Assembly: GCF_902459685.1 (NCBI RefSeq)
Contig: NZ_CABPSF010000003.1
Span: forward strand, 186,001 to 250,000
Source of the DNA: Pandoraea iniqua
GTDB taxonomy: Bacteria; Pseudomonadota; Gammaproteobacteria; Burkholderiales; Burkholderiaceae
DNA: 64,000 nt
Direction: 5' to 3'
A program made the translations under genes and the position numbers. The notes below the pieces were generated by a model. That model had not been told where the DNA came from and searched no databases. It saw only the letters and a list, made by a program, of their open reading frames with translations. Shown here piece after piece: positions 38,107 to 47,432 of the stretch. Every line of letters starts with the position of its first letter. The stretch's first letter is position 1.

Positions 38107-38129
38107 GTAAATGAGAATCGTTCTATACT
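38107..38129 (+). promoter_or_regulatory. Fur box and -10 element for the exporter operon
   Basis: The 19-base site at 38107-38125 (core AATGAGAATCGTT) matches the Fur consensus at 13 of 19 positions and overlaps TATACT (38124-38129), a good -10. The -35 is poor. The exporter start codon is 100 bases further on. Co-repression of export and synthesis by iron is expected. Confidence 0.65.
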
Positions 38130-38228
38130 TGGCGCCGCTCCTGCGGTGATCGCTGCCGTCCACCGCTTCGCCATCCAAATGATTTGCCGGCGCCACGATG
38201 GCGTTGGCTGTGCACGCTATCGAAGCCG

Positions 38229-39422
38229 ATGCCATTCAAACCGAAGCGAATTCGCAGCACCCTGTTCCTCCTTGTCGTCGTGCTGTTGGCATTCGTGCTG
38301 TGGTTCACGATATTTCGCAGCGTGGAACAGGTGGAAACCACCACGGTCAACCGCGGCAACCTCGAACTGACCGTCACGGCGCTCGGCAATTTGCGCCCGC
38401 GCAGCTATGTCGACGTCGGGGCGCAGGCGTCCGGCGCCATTCGCCGGCTGCATGTACAGCCCGGCACACGTGTGAACAAGGGCGATCTGCTCGTCGAGAT
38501 CGATCCGGCGGTCCAGCAGGCCAAGGTCGACGCCGACCGTGCCAGTCTCGCGAGCCTGCACGCACAGCTTGCGCAGGCGCAGGCCGAACGTGTGCTGGCC
38601 AGCCAGCGCTCGGGGCGTCAGCAGCAGATGATGGCTGACGGCTCGACACGCCTTGAAGACGTTCAGACCGCACAAGCCAATCTGAACGTCGCCCTCGCCA
38701 AGATCGACAACCTGCATGCGCAGATCAACGGCGCCACGTCCACGCTCAAGGGGGACGAGGCGCAGCTCGGCTACACGCGCATCTACGCGCCGATGACCGG
38801 CACCGTGGTCACGCTCGACGCGCGCGAAGGCCAGACGCTGAACGCCACCTACCAAACCCCGCTGATCATGCGCGTCGCCGACCTGTCGCATATGACCGTG
38901 TGGACGCAGGTCTCCGAGGCCGACATCGGCCATGTGAAGGCCGGCATGCCGGTCTACTTCACGACGCTCGGCGGCCAGACCGACGGTGGGCCGCGACGCT
39001 GGCACGGCACCGTGCGGCAGGTGTTGCCCGCGCCGCCCACGCCACTCGACAAGAGCGGTGGCGACGCGTCGCAGCAGAGTCCGACGGGCAGCACCGGCAA
39101 GGTCGTGCTCTATACCGTACTGGTCGACGTCGACAATCAAGACGGCGCGCTCATGCCAGAGATGACGGCACAGGTGTTCTTCGTCATCGCCTCGGCCAAG
39201 AATGTGCTGCTGTCCCCCATGACGCCGCTGGTCCCCGTGAATTCGCAAGCGGGCCTCTTCATGGCCAAGGTGCTCGTCGACGGCAAGCGTATCGAGCGCA
39301 AGGTGCGCATCGGCTTGCGGGACCGGCTCGATGGCGAAGTGCTCGAGGGGCTCCAGCAGGGCGACGCGCTGATTACCTCGATCAGCAACGTCCGTGCGGG
39401 CGCCGGGAGATTCCAGTGGTAA
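38229..39422 (+). CDS. MacA/PvdR-type periplasmic adaptor of a tripartite exporter
   Basis: A 397-residue membrane-fusion protein linking an inner-membrane ABC exporter to an outer-membrane channel. One N-terminal membrane anchor lies at about residues 10-30, followed by a biotinyl-lipoyl-like half motif (VDVGAQASGAI), a coiled-coil hairpin (about 95-165, Ala/Gln-rich) and the beta-barrel region. ATG at 38229 is preferred over upstream alternatives since it puts the anchor at the extreme N-terminus. Its ribosome site (GAAG) is weak. The stop overlaps the next gene's start by 7 bases. Next to a siderophore operon this matches PvdR of the PvdRT-OpmQ pyoverdine exporter. Confidence 0.92.
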   Translation: MPFKPKRIRSTLFLLVVVLLAFVLWFTIFRSVEQVETTTVNRGNLELTVTALGNLRPRSYVDVGAQASGAIRRLHVQPGTRVNKGDLLVEIDPAVQQAKVDADRASLASLHAQLAQAQAERVLASQRSGRQQQMMADGSTRLEDVQTAQANLNVALAKIDNLHAQINGATSTLKGDEAQLGYTRIYAPMTGTVVTLDAREGQTLNATYQTPLIMRVADLSHMTVWTQVSEADIGHVKAGMPVYFTTLGGQTDGGPRRWHGTVRQVLPAPPTPLDKSGGDASQQSPTGSTGKVVLYTVLVDVDNQDGALMPEMTAQVFFVIASAKNVLLSPMTPLVPVNSQAGLFMAKVLVDGKRIERKVRIGLRDRLDGEVLEGLQQGDALITSISNVRAGAGRFQW

Positions 39423-41500
39423 CCGACACCAACGCCGCTGCGGCAGCCGGCGAATCACCGCTCCCGCCGCTCACGCCCCTCACGCCGCCTATTCCGCTGA
39501 TCGAGCTTGTCGATATTTGCCGCAGCTACGGGGGCGCCGGTGGCACACCGGCAACACAGGTGCTGCGTGGCGTCTCGATGCAAATCGATGCGGGCGAGTT
39601 CGTCGCGATTGTCGGCGCCTCGGGCTCGGGCAAGTCGACGCTGATGAACTTGCTCGGCTGTCTCGACCGGCCGACGTCCGGACAATATCGCTTTGCCGGT
39701 CAGGACATCGCGTCGTTCCGTGCGGACGAGTTGGCGTGGTTGCGCCGCGAGGCGTTCGGATTCGTGTTCCAGAACTACCATCTGATTCGCACGCTCGACG
39801 CCCTGCACAACGTCGAAGTCCCGGCCGTGTATGCCGGCATGTCGCGTACGGATCGGCATCGCCGGGCGACGGAATTGCTGTCCCGGCTCGGGCTCGACGG
39901 GCGAATTCATCACCGGCCGCACCAGCTCTCCGGCGGTCAGCAGCAACGGGTCTCGATTGCCCGCGCGCTGATGAACGGCGGGCGCATCATCCTCGCGGAC
40001 GAACCGACCGGCGCACTCGATACGCGCAGCGGCGCCGAAGTCATGGCATTGCTGCGCGAACTGGCCGACGCGGGCCACACCGTCATTCTCATCACGCACG
40101 ATCGGGGCGTCGCCAGTCAGGCGCGACGCGTCATCGAGATTCGTGACGGACTGATCGTGTCCGACACCGGTGAAGCGCCGCGTGACGCCGAGTCCCTGCC
40201 CTCGCCTGCCGAGTCGTCATCGTCATCTTCTGCGCCAAGCGACGGCGCCGGATGGACGCTCAACGCGCAGAACTTCGCCACCACCATGGCTCACGGGCTT
40301 TCACGCGCCGCGTCGCCATGGGCAGATATCTACGAGGCGGTGCAAGCCGCGTGGCAGGTGCTGCTCGTCAATCGTTTCCGCACGCTGCTCACGCTGCTGG
40401 GCATCATCATCGGTGTGGCGTCGGTGATCGTGATGCTCGCCATCGGCACCGGCACGCAACGCACCGTCATGGCCAAGATTGCGAGTTTCGGCACCAACCG
40501 GATGTACGTGACCCCGGGCGGCGACACCGAGCGCGGCCCCGGCGGCACATTGTCCGAAGCGGATGCCACGCTGCTCGCGCAAGTGCCCAACGTCGATATC
40601 GCCATGCCCTTCTTTGCTGGAAAAACAACGGTTCGCGCGGCCAACGTCGACGTCGGCACGCGCTTGTGGGCGGTGACCGAAGATGCGCCCCACGTGTTGA
40701 ACTGGAACGTGTCGCGCGGCACGTTCTTCACCCGTCAGGACGTGCGCACACTGGCCACCGTCGCCGTACTGGGCAAGCGCATCAGCATGAAGCTGTTCGG
40801 TCCGGCCGATCCGTTAGGCCAATATGTGCTGGTAAACAACGTGCCGTTTCAGGTCATCGGCGTGCTCACGGAAAAAGGCGCCACGTCCGGCCAGTCGAAC
40901 GATGACGATGTCGTGCTCGTGCCCTCCAGCACCGGCAGCCGGCGTGTTTTCGGCACGGCAAATCTCTCGTGGATCTCCGTGCTCGTGCACGATCTCGATA
41001 AGGTCGACGACACGGCGGCGGAGATCACGCGGGTGCTGACCGACGCCCACCACGTGAAGGACTTTCAGGTCTATAACCAAGCCGCCTCGCTCAAGGCGCA
41101 GAGCGAAGCCCAGCAGACGCTGACGCTCACGCTTGGCCTGATCGCCGCGATTTCATTGGTAGTCGGCGGTATCGGCGTGATGAACATCATGCTCATGACG
41201 GTGCGCGAACGCACGCGCGAGATCGGCATCCGCATGGCCACGGGCGCGCGGCAGGCCGACATCCTGCGTCAGTTTCTGACGGAGTCGGTCATGGTCTCGA
41301 CGGTGGGCGGCGTGCTGGGCACGTTCGTCGGCCTCGCCTTCGGTGTGGCGCTCATTCTCTGGGGCGTCGATCTGGTCTTCTCCGTGCGGGCCATGCTCGC
41401 CGCTTTCGGGTGCGCGCTCGTCACCGGTTTGGTGTTCGGCTACATGCCCGCACGTCAGGCCGCGCGCCTCGATCCCATCGTCGCGCTTGCCAGCGATTGA
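39416..41500 (+). CDS. MacB/PvdT-type ABC exporter (ATPase-permease fusion)
   Basis: A 694-residue fusion of ATPase and permease. The N-terminal domain has Walker A GASGSGKST (about 68-76), signature LSGGQQQR and Walker B ILADEPT. A Ser-rich linker follows, then the MacB fold: one membrane helix (LLTLLGIIIGVASVIVML), a large periplasmic domain and three C-terminal helices. The start is a GTG at 39416 that overlaps the adaptor gene, with GGGAG 6 bases upstream; no in-frame ATG exists near it. It probably moves the mature siderophore, or recycled siderophore, from periplasm to outside via the adjacent adaptor and channel. Confidence 0.94.
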   Translation: MVTDTNAAAAAGESPLPPLTPLTPPIPLIELVDICRSYGGAGGTPATQVLRGVSMQIDAGEFVAIVGASGSGKSTLMNLLGCLDRPTSGQYRFAGQDIASFRADELAWLRREAFGFVFQNYHLIRTLDALHNVEVPAVYAGMSRTDRHRRATELLSRLGLDGRIHHRPHQLSGGQQQRVSIARALMNGGRIILADEPTGALDTRSGAEVMALLRELADAGHTVILITHDRGVASQARRVIEIRDGLIVSDTGEAPRDAESLPSPAESSSSSSAPSDGAGWTLNAQNFATTMAHGLSRAASPWADIYEAVQAAWQVLLVNRFRTLLTLLGIIIGVASVIVMLAIGTGTQRTVMAKIASFGTNRMYVTPGGDTERGPGGTLSEADATLLAQVPNVDIAMPFFAGKTTVRAANVDVGTRLWAVTEDAPHVLNWNVSRGTFFTRQDVRTLATVAVLGKRISMKLFGPADPLGQYVLVNNVPFQVIGVLTEKGATSGQSNDDDVVLVPSSTGSRRVFGTANLSWISVLVHDLDKVDDTAAEITRVLTDAHHVKDFQVYNQAASLKAQSEAQQTLTLTLGLIAAISLVVGGIGVMNIMLMTVRERTREIGIRMATGARQADILRQFLTESVMVSTVGGVLGTFVGLAFGVALILWGVDLVFSVRAMLAAFGCALVTGLVFGYMPARQAARLDPIVALASD

Positions 41501-41505
41501 TCACC

Positions 41506-42972
41506 ATGCGCCGCCAGCTCATTTCCATCATCCCTCGCCGTACGACAGCACAATCTCTGTCGCTCGCATGCGTGGCATTGCTTGTCGGCGGATGTGCGCT
41601 GCACGAGCCGCCTGCCCCGCGCGAAGTCGCAACGCCTGTCGTCTGGCAATCCGGCAGCCCGTCGGCTGCGCCGTCGAGTGTCGCCCCTGTCGATCAGGCG
41701 TGGTGGCGCGCCTTCGGAAGCGAGTCGCTCGATCAGGTCGTGGCGTTGGCCGAACGTGACAGCTTCGATGTCGCCGCCGCCTATGCCCGCGTCCGGCAGG
41801 CGCAGGCGCTGGCACGAATTGCGGGCGCGCCGTTGCTGCCCGCGCTCGACGGCAGCGGATCTGCGTCGAGACAAGGGCGCATGGGCGGTCAGGCCGACGT
41901 GACCGGCACCACACTGGCGTTGGGATTGACCGCGACTTACGAATTGGATTTCTGGGGCGCCAACCGCGCCGCCCGCGACAGCGCACTCGCGCAACTGCGC
42001 GCCAGCGCCTTTGATCGGGACACCGTTCGACTGACTGTGACGGCAGGTGCCGCCAATCTTTGGCTATCGCTGGCGGCGGCGCGCGAGCGAGTGACCATTG
42101 CCATGCAGCAGCGCGACATCGCGGCGCAGGTGCTGCGGCTCATTCGTTCGCAGACGCAGGCCGGACAGGCCACGACGCTCGATCTCGCCCAGCAGGAAGG
42201 GCTTTACGAAGCGCAGTTGCGCAACGTCGCGGCCCGAAACCAAGACGCGACCGATAGCGAGAATGCGCTGGCAGTGCTGATGGGACACCACCTAGGCGAC
42301 GTTGCCTTGAATACCCCGATGCTGGACGCGCTATCCGCGCCGCCCACGGTCGCATCGCTGCCCCGCGATCTCATCGCAAGGCGTCCCGACATCGCGCGTG
42401 CCGAGGCCTTATTGGCCGCCAGCGACGCCGACGTGCGCGAAGCGCGCGGGCGCATGTTGCCCTCCGTCTCGCTCACGGGCGGCATCGGGTTTTCGGGCGG
42501 TCGCTTGAATACGGTGTTGGAGAACCCGGTGTACAGCGTCGCAGCAGCGTTGAGCGCGCCGATCTTTCATGGCGGTGCGCTGGCGGGCGCGCGCGATCTG
42601 CGGGTTGCGCAGCGGGAGGCGCTGCTGGCGGACTACCGGCGCACGATCGTCGCGGCGTTCGGTGACGTGGAGGCGTCGCTCAACGCCATTGATGGCATCG
42701 ACCGTCAGCAAGCGGCACAGCAACGCGAGCTAACGCAGGCGCGTACGGCGTTCACGCTGGCACAATCGCGCTACCGTGCCGGGGCCGACACCATGCTCAC
42801 ATTGCTCGATACACAACGCACGTTGTTTGCCTCGCTAGATCTGCAAGTGCAGTTGCGACTCGCCAGACTTCAAGCATCGGTGGCGTTATACAAGGCGCTC
42901 GGCGGCGGCTGGCAGCCGCCACCGGCAGATGAACTCGTCAGTTCGTCAGCGAGACAAACCAAACCTTCTTGA
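41506..42972 (+). CDS. OprM/NodT-type outer-membrane efflux lipoprotein
   Basis: A 488-residue outer-membrane factor with two TolC-type repeats. The signal ends in a lipobox (VGGC, lipidated C30). Conserved stretches such as TYELDFWG and ARRPDIARAEA are typical of the NodT/OprM family. ATG at 41506 is only 5 bases after the ABC exporter stop and has no strong ribosome site, suggesting coupled translation. It should be the outer-membrane channel of the exporter. Its 3' end overlaps the convergent cupin gene by 35 bases. Confidence 0.93.
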   Translation: MRRQLISIIPRRTTAQSLSLACVALLVGGCALHEPPAPREVATPVVWQSGSPSAAPSSVAPVDQAWWRAFGSESLDQVVALAERDSFDVAAAYARVRQAQALARIAGAPLLPALDGSGSASRQGRMGGQADVTGTTLALGLTATYELDFWGANRAARDSALAQLRASAFDRDTVRLTVTAGAANLWLSLAAARERVTIAMQQRDIAAQVLRLIRSQTQAGQATTLDLAQQEGLYEAQLRNVAARNQDATDSENALAVLMGHHLGDVALNTPMLDALSAPPTVASLPRDLIARRPDIARAEALLAASDADVREARGRMLPSVSLTGGIGFSGGRLNTVLENPVYSVAAALSAPIFHGGALAGARDLRVAQREALLADYRRTIVAAFGDVEASLNAIDGIDRQQAAQQRELTQARTAFTLAQSRYRAGADTMLTLLDTQRTLFASLDLQVQLRLARLQASVALYKALGGGWQPPPADELVSSSARQTKPS

Positions 42973-43303
42973 CGAACGCGTCGACTTCCCAGTGACCCTT
43001 GTAGCCTTCGGGCATCACGAACGGATCACCGGCTTTCAGCGCATGCACGGTGCCATCCGGGTCGACGATGCGGCACTCGCCTTCGAGGATGTACCCGAAC
43101 TCGATGTACCCGGTGGTATCCGACCGAAACTTGCCAGCCGTGCTTTCCCAGATGCCGGACGACGCACGCCCGCCGTTACCCTCGAAGCCCGTCATGCTGC
43201 GAAACACGGTATCGCCTTCCATCGGACGGCGCGGCTTGCCGATCTCCGGGTTCTGCAAAGGACCCGCGCTGAAGCGCACCAGATGCGAATGACTTTCGGC
43301 CAC
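42938..43303 (-). CDS. small cupin protein (DUF861/EutQ-like)
   Basis: A 121-residue single-domain cupin with GYIEFGYILEGECRI and DPFVMPEGYKGHWE, the pattern of DUF861-type cupins. Its substrate is unknown. It is 38 bases downstream of the FAD oxidoreductase, so it probably takes part in the same amino-compound pathway. The start is a GTG at 43303 behind GAGGTG. Its tail overlaps the efflux channel gene on the other strand. Confidence 0.82.
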   Translation of the reverse strand: MAESHSHLVRFSAGPLQNPEIGKPRRPMEGDTVFRSMTGFEGNGGRASSGIWESTAGKFRSDTTGYIEFGYILEGECRIVDPDGTVHALKAGDPFVMPEGYKGHWEVDAFVKKVWFVSLTN

Positions 43304-43341
43304 AACTCACCTCTTTCTATCAATAGGAAATGACGTAGGAA

Positions 43342-44613
43342 TCAATGCCTGTCGTACTTCGACAGGCGGAAGGGATGCGGGTCGACCAACGGCGTATTGC
43401 CCTGCACGAGATCGGCCATCAGTGCACCGGCGGCAGGCCCGATGCCGAAACCATGGCCCGAGAAGCCGGAGGCCAGATAGAAGCCGGGCACGCTGTCGAC
43501 ACCCGAGATCACCGGGATGGCGTCGGGTGTGACGTCGATGAAACCGGCCCAAGCGTGCGCGACTTGCGCGGGCTGGAATTCCGGGAAGGCTTGCTTGAGC
43601 TTGTCGAGCGCGACGCCGATCGACTTCATGCCGGGCGCCGGATCGAGTGTACGGTGCGCTTCGAACGGCGTCGCAGCATCCGGCCCGAAGCGGGTTGGCA
43701 TCATCAACTCGTCGAGAAAACGCTTGCCGACACGCAGTTTCAGATACTTTTTCTCCGAGAGCCACGCCGGGAAAAACTGGCGGCACAGACGAATGCTGTC
43801 CGGCGTGAGGTCGGCGACCGACGCGCCCAACTGCGACACCGAATAGCCACCGTCCGCCCGCTTGCGGCAGGTGAAATCCTTGCCATTGATCGCGAGGTCG
43901 AGCCCGGCGTCCACGGGCGTCGTGCGAAGCACCGACGCGTGCACCTTCAACTGCGGGAAGCTGACTCCCGTATTGCCGCAGAACAAGCGCGACCACGCGC
44001 CACCGGCCAGCACCACGGCATCAGCCGCGACGCGCCCCTGTTCGGTGACGATGCCGCTCGTGCGCCCGCCTTCACGATCGAGACCGCGCACGGCCGTCTG
44101 TTCGAACACCTGCGCGCCGGCCGCGATCGCCAGCTTGGCAATCGCTTGCGTCGCCCGTTCGGGCTCGGCCACGCCATCGGAGGCGCAATGCAAGGCACCG
44201 ATCCAGTTGCGCGCCGAGCGCGATTTGAACAGGTCGGGCAGCTGGTCGCGGTTCAACAGTGCGGCGGGTACGCCCAGCGGCAACGCCTTGTCGAGCCACT
44301 TGCGGTAGCCATCCAAATCTTCCTGCGATTCGGCCAGATAAGCCACGCCGGTCTGGCGGTAGCCCACGTCATGCTGCGCCTGAATCTCCTTCCACAGACC
44401 GATCGCCTGCATCGCCAGCGGCAGTTCCTTGTGGTCGCGGCCGACGGTACGAATCCAGCCCCAGTTGCGCGACGACTGCTCGCCCGCGATGACGCCCTTC
44501 TCGAACACTGCGACGCGCAAGCCGGCTTTGGCCAACGCCCACGCGGTGCTCATTCCGATGATGCCTGCCCCGATGATCGCGACATCGACCTGTTTGGGGA
44601 GAACGCTAGCCAT
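43342..44613 (-). CDS. DAO-family FAD-dependent oxidoreductase
   Basis: A 423-residue flavoenzyme with an N-terminal dinucleotide-binding motif (GAGIIGMSTAWALA, about 15-28), the EQSSRNWGWIR segment typical of DAO/DadA-type amine and amino-acid oxidoreductases, and a C-terminal GFSGHGFGIGPAAG FAD motif. It oxidises an amino or imino group of an unidentified compound. The neighbours, an XRE-cupin regulator upstream and a small cupin downstream, resemble PuuR/PuuB-type amine catabolic arrangements. ATG at 44613 has AGGT 6 bases upstream. Confidence 0.88.
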   Translation of the reverse strand: MASVLPKQVDVAIIGAGIIGMSTAWALAKAGLRVAVFEKGVIAGEQSSRNWGWIRTVGRDHKELPLAMQAIGLWKEIQAQHDVGYRQTGVAYLAESQEDLDGYRKWLDKALPLGVPAALLNRDQLPDLFKSRSARNWIGALHCASDGVAEPERATQAIAKLAIAAGAQVFEQTAVRGLDREGGRTSGIVTEQGRVAADAVVLAGGAWSRLFCGNTGVSFPQLKVHASVLRTTPVDAGLDLAINGKDFTCRKRADGGYSVSQLGASVADLTPDSIRLCRQFFPAWLSEKKYLKLRVGKRFLDELMMPTRFGPDAATPFEAHRTLDPAPGMKSIGVALDKLKQAFPEFQPAQVAHAWAGFIDVTPDAIPVISGVDSVPGFYLASGFSGHGFGIGPAAGALMADLVQGNTPLVDPHPFRLSKYDRH

Positions 44614-44690
44614 AAATTACCTGCCGACAATAGGAGAAAGAATTCAGGAATCCGCGCGAAAGCTGCGCAGCCTCTGCACCGCTGCTGCGC

Positions 44691-45386
44691 TCAGACGTAG
44701 AAGTGGTTGCTGTTCACCACCATGAACACGGTGGGCTCGTCCCACGCGTTCTCCCAGCGATACGGGCGGTTACCGGTGAAGCCGTAGGTGTCGCCGGGGC
44801 CGAGGACCAGCGTGGTGTCGTCGATGAACACGCGCAACTTGCCGGCGAGCACGTAGCCCACCTTGTCGCCGCTTTGCACCAACAGGTTCGAGTCGGACGC
44901 CGCGCCCGGTTCGAGCTCCATCATGAAAGCCTCCAGCGACGCGCAATTCAGCGGCGTGATGCGCGACTTGGTGACGCCCGACCCTGCCAGCCGCAGCGGT
45001 TTGCGCTGGCTGGCCCAGACGACGAACTCGCTCGGCTCGGTCGTGGCGCTCGGTGCGTCTTCTGCCACGGCGGGCATCGATGTGAACAGCGCCGCCCCAT
45101 CCACGCCCAGCGCATGGCAGAGCTGGCGCAGCGAGCGCATCGACGGCGAACTCACGCCGCGCTCGATCTGGCTCAGCATGCCGATCGACATGTTGGCGCG
45201 CGCGGCAAGGTCCTTGAGCGTGAACTTGCGCTCGGTGCGCATCGCTCGCAGACGCATACCCAACTCCATATCGCTGGCTTGGACCGCGGGGTCCAAATCG
45301 TCGGCGGGACGGCCCGATGCGTCGAGGTCAGGTTCGGAGAATGCGGATAGCGGTGCGGCGGTGACGGCTTTCGGCTTCGATGACAT
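44691..45386 (-). CDS. XRE-family regulator with C-terminal cupin
   Basis: A 231-residue transcription factor. A helix-turn-helix (KDLAARANMSIGMLSQIERG, about 60-79) follows an acidic leader, and a cupin effector domain (GYVLAGKLRVFIDD, GDTYGF) ends the protein. This PuuR-like layout senses a small metabolite. It lies 77 bases upstream of the FAD oxidoreductase and likely controls it. ATG at 45386 is selected by fold length; the ribosome site is poor, and a TTG further upstream is less likely. Confidence 0.88.
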   Translation of the reverse strand: MSSKPKAVTAAPLSAFSEPDLDASGRPADDLDPAVQASDMELGMRLRAMRTERKFTLKDLAARANMSIGMLSQIERGVSSPSMRSLRQLCHALGVDGAALFTSMPAVAEDAPSATTEPSEFVVWASQRKPLRLAGSGVTKSRITPLNCASLEAFMMELEPGAASDSNLLVQSGDKVGYVLAGKLRVFIDDTTLVLGPGDTYGFTGNRPYRWENAWDEPTVFMVVNSNHFYV

Positions 45387-45537
45387 GGCGAAAAGGGATC
45401 GGGGACACCAGAGAGACGCAAACGGGGGCGTGTGAAACGTACGCCCGGCGAATTTCAATCACACTTCAAAAAGCTTAGAGTGATTTCGATATAGCGTCAA
45501 TCCGGATCCCCCCGCCCCACCGTCGTTATTTGTCACT

Positions 45538-46038
45538 TCATGCCGTCAGCGGGGTGCTTCGGGCATACGTCCTGTCGTGCCACAGCAGGCAGCCGGCGTC
45601 CGGTGTCTTGCCCACGCGCGTCGCCGCGACCGCCCCCACGATAATGGTGTGCGAATAGCCGTCGTGCGTATCGAGCAGCGTGCAGTCGAGCGCCACGGCA
45701 GCGTCGGCGAGAATCGGCGCGCCCGTCTCGAGTTGCGTCCACAGATCGGCCTCGAAGCGCGCTGCCCCGCGCTCCTGCTGAAAGCGCGCAACGAGCTCGC
45801 GATGACCGGTCGACAGCAGATTCACCGCGAAACGCCCGGCATCGAGAATCGCGTCATGCACCGACGCGCTCTTGTGAACACAAACTAGAATCGACGGCGG
45901 CTCGGCCGACAGGCTGCACACAGCGGTCGCAATGATGCCGATGGGGCCATCGGTGCCGCGCGTCGTCACGGCCGTGATGCCGCCGGGGAACGACGCCATC
46001 GCCTGCTGAAAGTCGGGGATCTGGACGGTTGAAGTCAT
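45538..46038 (-). CDS. flavin reductase of a two-component monooxygenase
   Basis: A 166-residue FMN-binding split-barrel reductase: FPGGITAVTT, GIIATAVCSLSAEPPSILVCV and FAVNLL are standard motifs. It supplies reduced flavin to the oxygenase encoded just before it. The ATG overlaps that gene's TGA in an ATGA arrangement, so the pair is co-translated. Confidence 0.93.
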   Translation of the reverse strand: MTSTVQIPDFQQAMASFPGGITAVTTRGTDGPIGIIATAVCSLSAEPPSILVCVHKSASVHDAILDAGRFAVNLLSTGHRELVARFQQERGAARFEADLWTQLETGAPILADAAVALDCTLLDTHDGYSHTIIVGAVAATRVGKTPDAGCLLWHDRTYARSTPLTA

Positions 46039-47375
46039 GACGTCGTTCCGCCTTGCCGGTACGTCAGCGGCTTCAGTCCGAGGTTGCCGCGCAGCGTCGT
46101 GCCTTCGTACTCGCTGCGGAACAGTCCCCGGCGGCGCAACTCGGGCACCACCAGCTCGGCCATGTCGTCAATGCCGTGCGGCAGCGTCGCCGGGCAGATA
46201 TTGAAACCGTCGGCGGCCTCGTTGCTGAACCATTCCTCCATCTGATCGACGATGTCCGCCGGGGTGCCGATCACCATGCGCACCGTGTAGGTGGCCGCCA
46301 CGCGTTGATATAGCTGACGAATCGTCAGGTTCTCGTCGCGCGCCATCGCGAGCAGGTTGTCGGCAATGCTGCGGATGTTGCGGCTGGGCTCGATCTGCGG
46401 CACTGGCCCATCCACGGGATAGCCCGACAAATCGCCCAGCGCGTCATACAGGCTGGCCAGCCCGCTGATCGGGTCGATGAGTGCCTGCAACTGATCGAAC
46501 TTGTCCTGTGCTTCCTGCCGGGTCCGGCCGACAAAGGGTGTCAGTCCCGGCATGATCAGCAAGTCGTCCAGCGTGCGGCCATGGGCGGCAAGACGCCCCT
46601 TCAAATCTCGGTAGTAAGCCTGTGCGTGCGCGAGGTTGTGCGAGTTGCTGTAGACCACATCGGCTTCGCGCGCCGCCAGTGCCCGCCCCGCTTCCGACGC
46701 GCCCGCTTGCACGATGAGCGGCCGCCCCTGTGGGGTTCGCGCAGAATTCAGCGGGCCGCGCACCTGAAAGTGCTTCCCAGCATGGTTCGGCACATGCAGC
46801 TTGGCTTCGTCGTAAAAAACGCCGCTCGCCTTATCACGGATGAACGCATCGTCTTCCCAGCTTTGCCACAGCGATTTGACGACTTCGACGAACTCGTCGG
46901 CGCGCTCGTAGCGCTCCTCGTAGCCCAGATGCTCGTCACGGCCAAAGTTGCGCGCCTCTTCGTTCGACCACGACGTCACCACGTTCCAGCCAGCGCGCCC
47001 GCCACTGATGTGGTCGATCGACGCGTACTTGCGGGCTACGTGAAACGGTTCGTTGTAGGTCGTCGAGGCGGTGGCGATCAGACCGATATTGGACGTGTGC
47101 GCGGCAATCGCGGCCAAGAGCGTGAGCGGCTCCAGCTCGGCGTTACGCATATCGCGGGCCAGCGCGCCGCGCGGGTTGTCCTGCGCCCGGATGCCCAGCC
47201 CGTCGGCAAAGAAGATCATGTCGAACTTAGCGGCTTCGGCTTTCTGCGCATTCGCCAGAAAGTAGCGGTAGTCGAGCGCGCCGGCGGCCGGCACGTCGGG
47301 GTGACGCCACGCGGCCACGTGGTAGCCGAGGTAGCGCATCGACAGGCCGAGTTTCATTTTGCGATCAGTCGTCAT
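46035..47375 (-). CDS. LLM-class FMNH2-dependent monooxygenase (NtaA/SnaA/DszA type)
   Basis: A 446-residue bacterial-luciferase-like oxygenase of the NtaA/SnaA/SoxA subfamily, with HISGGRAGWNVVTSW and YEERYERADEFVEVV as hallmarks. With the reductase it oxygenates a small organic compound; nitrilotriacetate, EDTA, dibenzothiophene sulfone and sulfonate-type substrates are known for relatives, but none can be chosen here. ATG at 47375 follows an AGAAGAGA stretch; a TTG 18 bases upstream was not preferred. A LysR gene ends 57 bases upstream in the same direction. Confidence 0.9.
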   Translation of the reverse strand: MTTDRKMKLGLSMRYLGYHVAAWRHPDVPAAGALDYRYFLANAQKAEAAKFDMIFFADGLGIRAQDNPRGALARDMRNAELEPLTLLAAIAAHTSNIGLIATASTTYNEPFHVARKYASIDHISGGRAGWNVVTSWSNEEARNFGRDEHLGYEERYERADEFVEVVKSLWQSWEDDAFIRDKASGVFYDEAKLHVPNHAGKHFQVRGPLNSARTPQGRPLIVQAGASEAGRALAAREADVVYSNSHNLAHAQAYYRDLKGRLAAHGRTLDDLLIMPGLTPFVGRTRQEAQDKFDQLQALIDPISGLASLYDALGDLSGYPVDGPVPQIEPSRNIRSIADNLLAMARDENLTIRQLYQRVAATYTVRMVIGTPADIVDQMEEWFSNEAADGFNICPATLPHGIDDMAELVVPELRRRGLFRSEYEGTTLRGNLGLKPLTYRQGGTTS

Positions 47376-47432
47376 GGGGCGGTCTCTTCTCAAAAGCTGA
47401 CGGATGGGGGTGATGGGTTGACTGGCAGCACG

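Larger units (their letters stand above)
37852..38228. promoter_or_regulatory. AT-rich divergent iron-control region
   Basis: This 377-base gene-free stretch separates the biosynthesis operon (minus) from the exporter operon (plus). It is clearly more AT-rich than its surroundings and carries two Fur-type boxes, one per direction, described separately. No small ORF with a credible start was seen. Confidence 0.7.
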
